A DNA stretch of 64,000 bases from positions 2,545,001 through 2,609,000 of the forward strand of contig NZ_CP039740.1 of NCBI RefSeq assembly GCF_005153485.1, given 5' to 3'. Shown piece by piece: positions 52,829 to 63,856 of the stretch. The position numbers were made by a program, and so were the translations under genes. How positions within the stretch are numbered: the first letter of the stretch is position 1; each line of letters opens with the position of its first letter. The notes beneath the pieces were generated by a model, which saw only the letters and a list, made by a program, of their open reading frames with translations, ran no database searches and was not told where the DNA came from. This stretch comes from Pseudolabrys sp. FHR47. GTDB taxonomy: Bacteria; Pseudomonadota; Alphaproteobacteria; Rhizobiales; Xanthobacteraceae.

Positions 52829-53251
52829 TCACACCGGCTGCTCGCGCGCCGACTTCAGCGCCAGATAAAGATAGATGCCGAGCATGCCGCCTTCAAACAG
52901 GATGGTGAAGAAACCGCGGCCGAAGACCTGCGGAAAGAACAGCTGCACCGCGATCATCGAGGCGACCGCGGTCAGCCAGATCACCGCGCCCCAGGCGGCC
53001 GCCAGCCACAGCCCGACCGCGGCGACGAGATCGATGACGGCGAAGAAGACTGTGGCGGTCTGCCAGGCAATCGAATGGTTGGCGTAGAGATCGTCATCGC
53101 CAACGCCGACGCCGCAGATATTGGCCCAGTGATAGAGGCCCTTGAGCATCGATATCCCTGCCATGATGCGCAAGAACAGCACAAGCCGGCGCGTCCAGCG
53201 CCCGACGCCGGGTTCGCCCTCCTGCTCGTGGACCGGCTCGAGATCGCGCAA
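52829..53251 (-). CDS. Four-helix membrane protein (DUF6163-like)
   Basis: The body is certain: four helices (FLRIMAGISMLKGLYHWANI, VFFAVIDLVAAVGLWLAA, the AVIWLTAVASMIAVQLFF region, FTILFEGGMLGIYLYLAL) with HW pairs. The start is not. A TTG at 53251 is the only candidate without major overlap; an ATG at 53383 would overlap the hydrolase gene by 91 bases. An ADPYADPYADL repeat lies just before. It resembles the DUF6163 family, found next to valine-degradation genes. Role unknown. Confidence 0.75.
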   Translation of the reverse strand: MRDLEPVHEQEGEPGVGRWTRRLVLFLRIMAGISMLKGLYHWANICGVGVGDDDLYANHSIAWQTATVFFAVIDLVAAVGLWLAAAWGAVIWLTAVASMIAVQLFFPQVFGRGFFTILFEGGMLGIYLYLALKSAREQPV

Positions 53252-53292
53252 GTCCGCGTAAGGGTCGGCGTAAGGATCGGCGACCGCCCCAT

Positions 53293-54360
53293 CTAGGGCA
53301 GGATCAGCTCGCCGCCATCCGAGGAGGCGAAGTAAGCCTCGATAGCCTCGGTCGTCACTTCGCTCAAAGTCTGAGGATTCCATGTCGGCTTGTTGTCCTT
53401 GTCGACGATGACGGCGCGGACGCCTTCGTAGAAATCGTGGGCCTTCACGACGCGCGAGACGATGCGCATCTCGGCCCGCATGCAAGTCTCGAAATCGTGG
53501 ATGGCGCCGAAGCGCACCTGCGCCAGCGCCAGCTTGAGACTGGTCGGCGATTTGGCGCGGATGGTCGCCGCGGTCTTGCCGGCCCATTCGGCATCGGCGC
53601 TGTTTGTGGCCGCTTCATGATCGAGCCGCTCCAGGATAACTTCGACATCGTGGCCGTGGAAAATATGATCGATCAGATGGCGCCGCGCGCCAATCGGCCC
53701 CTCCCCGGCCGGCTCGGCGAATGCGGCGAGCACGGCATCGACCGATACCGTGCCGGTCAGACCGTCGAGCAGGTCGGGAAAGCGCGCCGAGGAAATGCGA
53801 TGCGTCGCGAGCCCGGCATAGAGCGCGTCGGCGATACCGAACCGATCGCCGGTCAGCGCGCAATAAGCGCCGAGTTCGCCCGGCATGCGCGGCAGAAACC
53901 AGGTGGCGCCCACATCGGGAAAGAAGCCGATGCCCACTTCCGGCATGGCGAAGGAATATCTGTCGCCGGCGACGCGGTGCGAGCCGTGCACCGACACGCC
54001 GACGCCGCCGCCCATGACGATGCCGTCGATCAGCGCCACATAGGGTTTGCGGTAGTTCTTGATGACGACGTTAAGCGGATACTCGTCGCGCCAGAATTGC
54101 AGCTGCTCGTCGAAGCGCTTTTCCTTGCCGAGATCGTAGAGATGGCGGATGTCGCCGCCGGCAGAGAAGGCCTTGTCGCCCGCGGCCATGATGACGACGC
54201 GCGTCACCGCCGGATCGTCCGCCCAGTCGTCGAGCTGCGCGCGCATGGCATTGACCATGCCATGCGTGACGGCATTGAGCGCCTTCGGCCGGTTGAGCGT
54301 GATCAGCCCGGCGGCACCACGGCGTTCGAACAGGATTTCGGCTGCTTCGTCTATCGACAC
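53293..54360 (-). CDS. 3-Hydroxyisobutyryl-CoA hydrolase
   Basis: 355 residues. It belongs to the crotonase fold but is longer than a hydratase, and carries the HIBCH signatures VALIDGIVMGGGVGVSVHGS and MPEVGIGFFPDVGATWFLPR, then ELGAYCALTGDRF. It releases CoA from 3-hydroxyisobutyryl-CoA, the step between the acyl-CoA dehydrogenase (54364) and MmsB (51884). It starts three bases after the dehydrogenase stop, so they are tightly cotranscribed. Confidence 0.93.
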   Translation of the reverse strand: MSIDEAAEILFERRGAAGLITLNRPKALNAVTHGMVNAMRAQLDDWADDPAVTRVVIMAAGDKAFSAGGDIRHLYDLGKEKRFDEQLQFWRDEYPLNVVIKNYRKPYVALIDGIVMGGGVGVSVHGSHRVAGDRYSFAMPEVGIGFFPDVGATWFLPRMPGELGAYCALTGDRFGIADALYAGLATHRISSARFPDLLDGLTGTVSVDAVLAAFAEPAGEGPIGARRHLIDHIFHGHDVEVILERLDHEAATNSADAEWAGKTAATIRAKSPTSLKLALAQVRFGAIHDFETCMRAEMRIVSRVVKAHDFYEGVRAVIVDKDNKPTWNPQTLSEVTTEAIEAYFASSDGGELILP

Positions 54361-54363
54361 CGC

Positions 54364-55503
54364 TTAATTTCCCAACATATTCCGCGACACGATCACGCGC
54401 ATGACTTCGTTGGTGCCTTCGAGAATCTGGTGGACGCGCACGTCGCGCAGCACGCGTTCGATCGGATGGTCGTTGAGATAGCCGTAACCGCCGTGCAATT
54501 GCAGACAGCCATTGACCACCTCGAAGCCGGTATCGGTGGCGAAGCGTTTGGCCTTGGCGGCGAGTTGCGTCGCCGCCGGCTCCTTCTCGCCGACGGCGAC
54601 GGCGGCACGATGTAGTAATAAACGTGCGGCTTCGATCTCGGTGGCATAGTCGGCAATGCGGAATTGCAGTGCCTGGAAGTCGGCAAGCCGGGTGCCGAAT
54701 TGCTTGCGCTCCTTCATGTACTCCACGGTGCGGTCGAGGCAGAACTGCGCGCCGCCGATCGAACAGGCGCCGATATTGAGGCGGCCGCCGTCGAGCCCGG
54801 CCATGGCGATGCGGAAGCCCTCGCCTTCCTTGCCGATCAGGTTCGATACCGGCACGCGGCAGTTCTCGAACATGACCATGGAGGTCGGCTGCGATTTCCA
54901 GCCGAGCTTCTTCTCCTGTGCGCCGAAGGTGAGCCCCGGCGTGCCCTTCTCTACGGCGATGCAGGAGATACCGCGCGGCCCGCCCTCGCCGGTGCGCGCC
55001 ATCACGAGATAGAGATCCGAGATCCCGCCGCCGGAGATGAAGGCCTTGGCGCCGTCGAGCACGTAATGGTCGCCGTCGCGCCGTGCCTTGGTGGTGAGGC
55101 TGGCGGCGTCGGACCCCGAGCCGGGCTCGGTCAGGCAGTAGCTGCCGAAGTGCTCCATCGAACACAGCTTCGGCAGGAAGCGCTGGCGCGCCGCATCCGA
55201 GCCATAAGTGTCGATCATCCACGCCACCATGTTGTGAATGGAGATGTAAGCCGCAGTGGAAGTACAGCCTTGCGCCAGTTCCTCGAAGATCAGCGCCGCG
55301 TCGAGCCGGGTCAGGCCGGAACCGCCGACGTCGTCGCGGACATAGATGCCGGCAAAGCCCAGCGCCGCCGCCTCGCGCAATGTCTCGACCGGGAAAATCG
55401 AGCCAGCGTCCCAATCGCGCGCATGGGGCATCATCGCGTCGCGGGCGAACTGCCGCGCGGTGGCCTGAAAAGCCTGTTGTTCTTCGGTGAGGGAAAAATC
55501 CAT
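54364..55503 (-). CDS. Isobutyryl-CoA dehydrogenase-type acyl-CoA dehydrogenase
   Basis: 379 residues. FAD-binding blocks are YCLTEPGSGSDAASL and FISGGGISDLYLVMARTG; the catalytic Glu is in HQILEGTNEVMRVIVSRNML. It is the first gene of the operon, followed by the hydrolase and MmsB. It would oxidise isobutyryl-CoA to methacrylyl-CoA, passing electrons to the electron-transfer flavoprotein. Substrate is inferred from this operon, because the short-branched-chain family members look alike. Confidence 0.9.
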   Translation of the reverse strand: MDFSLTEEQQAFQATARQFARDAMMPHARDWDAGSIFPVETLREAAALGFAGIYVRDDVGGSGLTRLDAALIFEELAQGCTSTAAYISIHNMVAWMIDTYGSDAARQRFLPKLCSMEHFGSYCLTEPGSGSDAASLTTKARRDGDHYVLDGAKAFISGGGISDLYLVMARTGEGGPRGISCIAVEKGTPGLTFGAQEKKLGWKSQPTSMVMFENCRVPVSNLIGKEGEGFRIAMAGLDGGRLNIGACSIGGAQFCLDRTVEYMKERKQFGTRLADFQALQFRIADYATEIEAARLLLHRAAVAVGEKEPAATQLAAKAKRFATDTGFEVVNGCLQLHGGYGYLNDHPIERVLRDVRVHQILEGTNEVMRVIVSRNMLGN

Positions 55504-55534
55504 CGGCCCGGTCGCCTCCCTGCCGGATTGCTAG

Positions 55535-57201
<1,667 letters not shown>

Positions 57202-57266
57202 CCGTCATCTCCAATTGTTGGGCGCATCCCCACGAAACGCGGATGACGCGAGACAGGTTCCACCCG

Positions 57267-57301
57267 GTGTCCTAGCACCGGGTTCGAACCCGGTGCGACA
57301 C
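57267..57301. repeat. Long perfect palindrome resembling a tRNA T-arm
   Basis: GCACCGGG-TTCGAA-CCCGGTGC (57275-57296) is a 22-base perfect palindrome that mimics a T arm, extended by GTGTC/GACAC after a three-base bulge. The remaining cloverleaf is absent and no T-run follows, so it is not a tRNA or a simple terminator. It lies between ilvA and the DoxX gene. Confidence 0.6.
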
Positions 57302-57330
57302 TCCTTTAGGCGGGATAACCGAGGTAACCG

Positions 57331-58551
57331 TTAGACTGGCGCCCCCGAACCGAGCCGCTTCGGCTTGTAGCCGTCGGCGGCGAGCGCTTCCATGACGTCG
57401 CGGGCATGGGCCGCGTCGCGGGTCTCGATGGTGACGTCGAGGCTGGCACCCTTGGCCGGGACATCGAGCAACAGGCGGCGATGCTCGACCTCGAGGATGT
57501 TGGCCCCGAGCTGGCCGAGACGCGTGGCGATAATGCCGAGCACGCCCGGCTGATCCGGGATGATGAGGCGGAAGGCGACGATGCGCGTCTCGCGCTCGAG
57601 TTCGCGCACCATGATGGAGGCGAGAATGCGCGGGTCGATATTGCCGCCGCACAGAATGAGGCCGACGCGCTTGCCCTTGAAGCGCACCGGCTCGGCGAAC
57701 AATGCGGCCAGCCCTGCGGCGCCGGCGCCTTCGGCCATGGTCTTCTGCAAGGTGAGATAGGCGTTCACCGCGCGTTCGAGATGGGCCTCGTCGACCAGGA
57801 TCACGTCGGAGACGAGTTCCCGGATGATCGGCAGCGTCAGTCTGCCGACATTCTTGACGGCAATGCCTTCGGCCAGCGTTGGGCCACCGATCGGCCGATT
57901 GCCATGCTCCAGCGCATTCCACACCGCCGGATAGAGCAGCGCCTCGGCGCCGATGACTTCGATCTTCGGATTGCGCGCCTTGGCGGCAATGGCGTTGCCG
58001 GAGATCAGCCCGCCACCGCCGATTGGGATCACCATCATGTCGAGGTCGGGCACGTCCTCGAACATCTCGAGTGCGATGGTGCCCTGCCCGGCAATGACCT
58101 TCTCGTCGTCGTAAGGATGCACGAGCGTCATGCCCCGCTCGGCCATGATCGCCTCGCAGCGCGACTGCGCGTCGGCGACCGTCTCGCCGTGCAGCACCAC
58201 CTCGGCGCCGTGCGAGCGCGTCGCCGCGACCTTCACATGCGGTGTCGTCACCGGCATGACGATGGTCGCCGGGATGCCCAGGCGCGCGGCATGGTAGGCG
58301 ACCGACTGGGCGTGGTTGCCGGCCGACATGGCGACAACGCCGCGCTGGCGCTCGGCCTCGCTCAGCGACGACAGCTTGTTGAGCGCGCCGCGGTCCTTGA
58401 ACGAGTTGGTGACCTGGAGGTTCTCGTATTTCACGAACACCTCCGCTCCGGTGAGCGCCGAGAGGCGCGGCGCCGGCAGCATCGGCGTGCGCAGCACCGC
58501 CCCGGCGATAACCTTTCGGGCGGCCTCGATATCGGCGATGGTGACGGTCAC
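57331..58551 (-). CDS. ilvA: Threonine ammonia-lyase (threonine dehydratase) with ACT domain
   Basis: 406 residues from a GTG at 58551, favoured by GGAG six bases before it; an ATG at 58644 adds 31 residues without family match. It deaminates threonine to 2-oxobutanoate. The PLP Lys is in QVTNSFKDRGALNKL, and the phosphate loop GGGGLISGNAIAAK. The C-terminal domain (about 325-406) is an ACT domain (RLIIPDQPGVLGIIATRLGQ) that may bind an amino acid. Whether it is biosynthetic or catabolic cannot be told from sequence. Confidence 0.92.
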   Translation of the reverse strand: MTVTIADIEAARKVIAGAVLRTPMLPAPRLSALTGAEVFVKYENLQVTNSFKDRGALNKLSSLSEAERQRGVVAMSAGNHAQSVAYHAARLGIPATIVMPVTTPHVKVAATRSHGAEVVLHGETVADAQSRCEAIMAERGMTLVHPYDDEKVIAGQGTIALEMFEDVPDLDMMVIPIGGGGLISGNAIAAKARNPKIEVIGAEALLYPAVWNALEHGNRPIGGPTLAEGIAVKNVGRLTLPIIRELVSDVILVDEAHLERAVNAYLTLQKTMAEGAGAAGLAALFAEPVRFKGKRVGLILCGGNIDPRILASIMVRELERETRIVAFRLIIPDQPGVLGIIATRLGQLGANILEVEHRRLLLDVPAKGASLDVTIETRDAAHARDVMEALAADGYKPKRLGSGAPV

Positions 58552-58693
58552 GAAAGGCTCCGATTCCTGCGGCTCTGGCACACCATGCCGCAGGTTGCCG
58601 TGCTCTGCCAACCGGCCGCCGCCTCTTGCGAAGGCTTCGCCCACGATCCATCTCGGGCTATGATGGTCAAGACCAGACTTCGGGGACCCGATT

Positions 58694-59212
58694 ATGTCAA
58701 TTTCGATGGATGTCCGGCCGCATGCTTATGACCCGGACCTGAACCCGGAATTGTTCGAAGGCGTGCTGGCACGCCGGATCATCGCCTTCCTGATCGATTT
58801 CGTCTGTGTGGGCGCGCCGGTCATCTTGGCGGCAATGGTCATTTTCGTGTTCGGCATTGTGACACTCGGCTTCGGCTGGGCGCTGTACTGGCTGCTGCCG
58901 CCGGCCTCGGTGATCTGGGCGATCGTCTATTTCGGCCTCGGCGTCGCCGGCGAGCGCTCGGCCACCATCGGCATGCGGGTGATGGATCTGGAGATGCGCA
59001 CCTGGTACGGCGCCCCGGCCTATTTCGTGCTCGGCGCCGTCCACGTCATCCTGTTCTGGGTGTCGGTGTCGGCGCTGACGCCGTTCATTCTGCTGGTCGC
59101 ATTCTTCAACCGCCGCCGCCGGCTGCTGCACGACATCCTGCTCGGTACCGTGATCATCAATAATCCGCAGCGGGCCGCCATTCTGCGCGGCTTCGCCACC
59201 AGCCCGGTGTGA
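58694..59212 (+). CDS. RDD-family membrane protein
   Basis: 172 residues. The family hallmark is Arg-Arg...Asp in the first helix (LARRIIAFLIDFVCVG), followed by two or three further helices and the R-x-x-HD-like terminal segment RRRRLLHDILLGTVII. RDD proteins are of unknown function, with some linked to ion exchange. It is rightward, followed about 90 bases later by the bpt gene. Confidence 0.92.
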   Translation: MSISMDVRPHAYDPDLNPELFEGVLARRIIAFLIDFVCVGAPVILAAMVIFVFGIVTLGFGWALYWLLPPASVIWAIVYFGLGVAGERSATIGMRVMDLEMRTWYGAPAYFVLGAVHVILFWVSVSALTPFILLVAFFNRRRRLLHDILLGTVIINNPQRAAILRGFATSPV

Positions 59213-59305
59213 CCGCTTTGACGCCGGGCCCGGACCGCGCAATGCTGGAGGCGAAACGAGTCCCTTGCGGAGCCAGACTGACAGGCCAATAACCGACCGG
59301 AAGCC

Positions 59306-60055
59306 GTGACCCAGCATTCCCGCGACACGCCGCAATTCTATCTGACCGCGCCGTCGCCCTGCCCGTATCTCAAGGGCCAGGAAGAGCGGAAGGTGTTCAC
59401 ACATCTGGTCGGCGCGCGAGCGGGCGAACTCAATGACCTGCTCACGCATGGCGGCTTCCGCCGCAGCCAGTCGATCGCCTATCGTCCCGCCTGCGAGACC
59501 TGCCGCGCCTGTGTCTCGGTGCGCGTCGTGGTCAACGACTTTGCGCCGTCGCGCAACATGCGGCGCAATCTCGAACTCAACGACGACATCATCGGCGACA
59601 TGCGCGAGCCGGCGCCGACCTCGGAGCAGTATTCGGTGTTCCGGGCCTATCTCGATGCGCGCCACCGCGACGGTGGCATGGCCGACATGACCGTGCTCGA
59701 CTACGCGATGATGGTCGAGGACAGCCATGTCGAGACCCGCGTCGTCAATTACCGCAAGCGCGACGCGGATTCAGGCTTCACCCATCGCGGCGCCGGCGAA
59801 CTGATGGCGGTGGCGCTGACCGACGTCCTGTCGGACGGGCTGTCGATGGTCTATTCTTTCTTCAATCCGGAAGAGGCGCACCGCTCGCTTGGCACCTTCA
59901 TGATCCTCGACCACATCGCGCGCGCCAAAGCGATGGGGCTGCCTTATGTCTATCTCGGCTACTGGGTGCAAGGCTCGAAGAAGATGGATTACAAGGGCCG
60001 CTTCCTGCCGCAGGAACGCCTGATGCCGGCGGGATGGGCGCGGGTGGATAAATGA
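59306..60055 (+). CDS. bpt: Aspartate/glutamate leucyltransferase
   Basis: 249 residues with a GTG start. It has the arginyltransferase-like N-terminal domain with the cluster of Cys in [15 protein letters not shown] and C-terminal [20 protein letters not shown] then [16 protein letters not shown]. Bpt transfers leucine from leucyl-tRNA to N-terminal Asp or Glu and so sends proteins to ClpAP, the bacterial N-degron route. The substrate specificity follows from family membership. Confidence 0.94.
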   Translation: MTQHSRDTPQFYLTAPSPCPYLKGQEERKVFTHLVGARAGELNDLLTHGGFRRSQSIAYRPACETCRACVSVRVVVNDFAPSRNMRRNLELNDDIIGDMREPAPTSEQYSVFRAYLDARHRDGGMADMTVLDYAMMVEDSHVETRVVNYRKRDADSGFTHRGAGELMAVALTDVLSDGLSMVYSFFNPEEAHRSLGTFMILDHIARAKAMGLPYVYLGYWVQGSKKMDYKGRFLPQERLMPAGWARVDK

Positions 60056-60083
60056 GTCTTCCCATCATGGCCGGGCACGACGC

Positions 60084-61448
60084 CTAGCCCGCAAACGTAT
60101 CCATCAGCAGCTTCACGTTCAGCACCACGATGATAGCGGCGACGAGCCACGCCAGGAGCGCCACCGGCTTGCCGATGGTGAACACCCCCATCTTGCGTTT
60201 GTCCGAGACGAACTGCACCAGAGGGATCACGGCGAAGGGCAGTTGCATCGACAGCACCACCTGGCTGGCGATCAGCAGCTTGGCCGTACCGCTCTCGCCG
60301 TAGAGCGCGGTGACGAACACCACCGGCACGATGGCGATGGCGCGGGTGATGAGCCGCCGCATCCAGTGCGGCAGGCGGATATGGAGGAAGCCCTCCATCA
60401 CGATCTGGCCGGCGAGCGTCGCGGTGACCGTCGAATTGAGGCCGGAGGCCAGCAGCGCGACGGCGAACAAGGTCGAGGCGATGCCGACGCCGAGCAGTGG
60501 CGACAAAAGCGCATAGGCTTCCTCGATTTCGGCGACATCCTTGCCAGCGCTGTGGAACACCGCCGCGGCAACGATGAGAATGCTGGCGTTGACGAACAGC
60601 GCCAGCATCAGCGCGATGGTCGAGTCCGTGGTCGCCCAGCGGATGGCGCTGCGCTTGCCATCTTCGCTCCGCTCATAGGCGCGCGTCTGCACGACCGCGG
60701 AATGCAGATAGAGATTATGCGGCATCACCGTGGCGCCGAGGATACCGATGGCGATGTAGAGCATCTCCGGATTGGTGACGATCTCTGGCGACGGAATGAA
60801 ACCGCTGAAGACAGCGGCGACCGGCGGGGCCGCCAGCGCGATCTGGACGGCGAAGCAGACCGCGATGACGATCAGAAGCGCAATGATAAAGGCTTCGAGG
60901 TAGCGAAAGCCGCGGCTCATCAGCATCAGCACCAGGAAGGCATCAAGCGCGGTGATGAGCGCGCCGCCGATCAGCGGGATGCCGAACAGAAGCTTGAGAG
61001 CAATGGCTGTGCCGATCACTTCGGCCAGATCGCAGGCGATGATGGCAAGTTCGCAGACGAACCACAGTACATAGCCGACGGGCCGCGGATAGGCGTCGCG
61101 GCAGGCCTGCGCCAGATCGCGTCCGCTGGCGATGCCGAGCCGCGCCGACAAGGCCTGCAGCAGGATCGCCATCAGGTTCGAGATCATGATGACGGCGAGC
61201 AGCGTGTAACCGAACTTGGAGCCGCCCGCGAGATCGGTCGCCCAGTTGCCCGGGTCCATGTAGCCAACCGAGACCATGTAACCGGGGCCTGAGAAGGCCA
61301 GCAGCCGGCGCAACCACCAGCCGCCCAAGGGCACCTGCACGCTGGCATGGACCTCGGCGAGGCTCTTCTGGTCCGCGGCAACGCGGGCGAAACGGAAGCC
61401 ATCGCGCCCTGGGTGTGGCTCAGTCCGGGAATTCGACATCGCATCCAT
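60084..61448 (-). CDS. mntH: Nramp-family divalent metal transporter
   Basis: 454 residues, 11 predicted helices. The metal-binding helix 1 reads [15 protein letters not shown] (D-P-G-N motif) and helix 6 has [13 protein letters not shown] (M-P-H). It imports Mn2+ (and perhaps Fe2+) with protons. The Mur-like site at 61523-61545, 75 bases upstream of the start, implies repression by manganese. The soluble N-terminus is longer than usual. Confidence 0.96.
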   Translation of the reverse strand: MDAMSNSRTEPHPGRDGFRFARVAADQKSLAEVHASVQVPLGGWWLRRLLAFSGPGYMVSVGYMDPGNWATDLAGGSKFGYTLLAVIMISNLMAILLQALSARLGIASGRDLAQACRDAYPRPVGYVLWFVCELAIIACDLAEVIGTAIALKLLFGIPLIGGALITALDAFLVLMLMSRGFRYLEAFIIALLIVIAVCFAVQIALAAPPVAAVFSGFIPSPEIVTNPEMLYIAIGILGATVMPHNLYLHSAVVQTRAYERSEDGKRSAIRWATTDSTIALMLALFVNASILIVAAAVFHSAGKDVAEIEEAYALLSPLLGVGIASTLFAVALLASGLNSTVTATLAGQIVMEGFLHIRLPHWMRRLITRAIAIVPVVFVTALYGESGTAKLLIASQVVLSMQLPFAVIPLVQFVSDKRKMGVFTIGKPVALLAWLVAAIIVVLNVKLLMDTFAG

Positions 61449-61522
61449 GGATAGGCAGCCTTAGGGTCAAGCGACGGCGAAGGCCGGCTCGCCGGGGTAG
61501 CAATCCCGTTCAAATAGTCTAA

Positions 61523-61545
61523 TTGCGAATAAGTTGCAATTGCAA
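61523..61545. promoter_or_regulatory. Mur/Fur-like operator upstream of mntH
   Basis: The perfect 12-bp palindrome TTGCAATTGCAA (61534-61545) is preceded by a related half, TTGCGAATAAG, matching the hexamer-repeat layout of rhizobial Mur sites. It lies between divergent mntH and the antiporter gene, in an AT-rich stretch of about 185 bases. Confidence 0.7.
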
Positions 61546-61633
61546 AAATTGGAACTCCGGCAGGAAACGGCCGTTGTAGCGGCGGGCCGGCACCAGGCCG
61601 CAGGGGGCGACACTGACAACAAGACCAATCACC

Positions 61634-63856
61634 GTGTCCGGCCGGTGGGCCATCGTCGGAGCCATCGCCCTCCTCTTCACGGCGGGCATGCCGGCCTGGG
61701 CCGCCGGCGGCGCCAAAGGACCGTCCGAGGTCATCTTCATTGCCCAGCTCGTGGCACTGATGCTTGTCGGCCGCCTCCTCGGCGAGGCCATGCTCCGCAT
61801 GGGCCAGCCGGCGGTGATGGGGCAGCTCATCGCCGGCCTGCTGCTCGGCCCGTCCTTCCTCGGCTTCCTCTGGCCCGACTTCCAACACGCTTTGTTCCCC
61901 CAGGCACCGGAGCAGAAGGCCATGCTCCAGGGCATCTCCGAAGCCGGCATTCTCTTACTGCTGCTGCTGACCGGGATGGAGACCGATCTGCGGCTGGTGC
62001 GCGCCACCGGCAAGGCCTCGGTCTATGCGTCATTGATGGGCATCGTCGTGCCGTTCGGCTTCGGCGTGGCGCTCGGTTATTTCATTCCGGATCACATGCT
62101 GCCGCATCCCGACCGGCGCCTGATCACCGCCCTCTTCCTCGGCACCGCACTGTCGATCGCCTCGGTGAAGATCGTGGCCATGGTGGTGCGCGAAATGAAC
62201 TTCATGCGCCGCAATGTCGGCCAGGTGATCCTCGCCTCCGCCATCATCGATGACAGCGTCGGCTGGATCATCGTCTCGATCATTTTCTCACTGGCGCTGC
62301 ATGGCGAAGTCGATGCCTGGTCGCTGGCGCAGAGTGTGGTCGGCACCTTCATTTTCATGGTGCTGAGTCTGACCGTCGGCCGGCGCCTGGTGTTCTTCGC
62401 TATCCGCTGGGCCAACGACGTACTCAAGAGCGACTTCGCGGTGATTACCGCGATCCTCATCATCATGAGCGTGATGGCGCTGACAACGCATGCCATTGGC
62501 GTGCATTCGGTGCTGGGCGCATTCGTGGCCGGCATTCTGGTCGGTGAATCGCCAATCCTGACCAAGCATATCGACGAGCAATTGCGCGGGCTGATCACGG
62601 CGTTCTTCGCGCCGGTGTTCTTCGGCCTCGCTGGACTGTCGGCCGACCTGACCATTCTCGCCGACCCGCAAATCGCGCTCGCCACTGCCGGCCTCATCCT
62701 GATCGCCAGTATCGGCAAGTTCGGCGGCGCTTTCATCGGCGCCGAGCTTGGCGGCCTGACCAAGCGCGAAGGCTTTGCGCTGGCCTGCGGCATGAATGCG
62801 CGCGGCTCAACCGAAGTCATCATCGCGACAGTCGGCCTGTCGATGGGCGCGCTGACCCAGAACCTTTTCACCATGATCGTCACCATGGCGGTGGTCACGA
62901 CACTTGCCATGCCGCCGACCTTGCGCTGGGCGCTATCGCGCATTCCTTTGAGCAAGGAAGAGAAGCAACGACTGGAGCGTGAGGAAATCGAAAGCCAGGG
63001 CTTTCTCGCCAATATCGAGCGGCTGCTGCTGGCAGTCGATGAATCCACCAACGGCACCTTCGCGACAAGGCTTGCCGGTATCGTCGCCGCCACCCACGAA
63101 ATGCCGACGACGGTGATGCACATCACCGAAGGGGACATCGACGACAAAAAGCGCGTCAAGCAGGAAGCTGCCAAGGCCAAGGACGCCGCGTCCATCGTTC
63201 AGGAAGTGGCCGAACGCGCCGAGGCCACCAAAACCCTTGAAGAGCAAAGCCTATTGTCGCTCGAGGTCAGCACTTTGGTCGGCAAGCCGACCGCCGAGAT
63301 CGTCGCCGAGGAAGCGGCGAAAGGCTACGGCGCCATGATCCTCGGCATCGACAAGATGGTGGCGCGCACCAACCACTTCTCCGATGCAGTGACCAAACTG
63401 GCCACTGGATTCGAAGGCCCCCTGCTCATCGCCGATGCCCGCGAGGAACATCGCAAGCACCCGCTGCACGGCACCGTCAGCATCCTGTTGCCGGTCAACG
63501 GCACCGAGGTGTCGCGCCGCGCCGCCGAGGTCGCGGTTGCGATCGCGCGCGCCACCAAAGCTCCGCTCACGGCGATCTATGTCGCGCCGCAGGGCAAGGC
63601 GCGGTCGCGCCGCGCCGAGGAGGCCATCCTCAAGGACATCTCAGCCTTGGCCGAGAGCTTTTCGGTGGACGTCCGCACGGCGGTGCGCACCGAGAAAGCG
63701 GCCGGCGATGCGATCCTGCGCGAAGCCGCGCGGCGCAAGCACAATGTCATCATCATGGGCGCCGGCCGCCGGCCCGGCGAGAAACTGTTCTTCGGCGATA
63801 CCGCCACGGCGCTGCTGGAAAAGGCTCAGCAGTCGCTGGTGTTCGTGGTGAGCTGA
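61634..63856 (+). CDS. CPA2-family monovalent cation:proton antiporter with universal stress domains
   Basis: 740 residues with a GTG start. A signal-like first helix is followed by a CPA2 membrane domain with about 12 helices (about 30-430). The exchange-site region reads SAIIDDSVGWIIVSI, with a Asp-Asp pair as in electrogenic exchangers. After a charged linker come two USP-like domains: LLLAVDESTNGTFATRL and ILLPVNGTEVSRRAAEVAV, the last ending GAGRRPGEKLFFGDTAT, close to the nucleotide loop G-2x-G-9x-G. It would exchange Na+ or K+ for H+ and be gated by nucleotide or stress. It is divergent from mntH. Confidence 0.92.
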   Translation: MSGRWAIVGAIALLFTAGMPAWAAGGAKGPSEVIFIAQLVALMLVGRLLGEAMLRMGQPAVMGQLIAGLLLGPSFLGFLWPDFQHALFPQAPEQKAMLQGISEAGILLLLLLTGMETDLRLVRATGKASVYASLMGIVVPFGFGVALGYFIPDHMLPHPDRRLITALFLGTALSIASVKIVAMVVREMNFMRRNVGQVILASAIIDDSVGWIIVSIIFSLALHGEVDAWSLAQSVVGTFIFMVLSLTVGRRLVFFAIRWANDVLKSDFAVITAILIIMSVMALTTHAIGVHSVLGAFVAGILVGESPILTKHIDEQLRGLITAFFAPVFFGLAGLSADLTILADPQIALATAGLILIASIGKFGGAFIGAELGGLTKREGFALACGMNARGSTEVIIATVGLSMGALTQNLFTMIVTMAVVTTLAMPPTLRWALSRIPLSKEEKQRLEREEIESQGFLANIERLLLAVDESTNGTFATRLAGIVAATHEMPTTVMHITEGDIDDKKRVKQEAAKAKDAASIVQEVAERAEATKTLEEQSLLSLEVSTLVGKPTAEIVAEEAAKGYGAMILGIDKMVARTNHFSDAVTKLATGFEGPLLIADAREEHRKHPLHGTVSILLPVNGTEVSRRAAEVAVAIARATKAPLTAIYVAPQGKARSRRAEEAILKDISALAESFSVDVRTAVRTEKAAGDAILREAARRKHNVIIMGAGRRPGEKLFFGDTATALLEKAQQSLVFVVS

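Noticed and set aside
57275..57296. Possible tRNA based on GGTTCGAACC
   Set aside because: Perfect palindrome only; no acceptor, D or anticodon arm can be formed.
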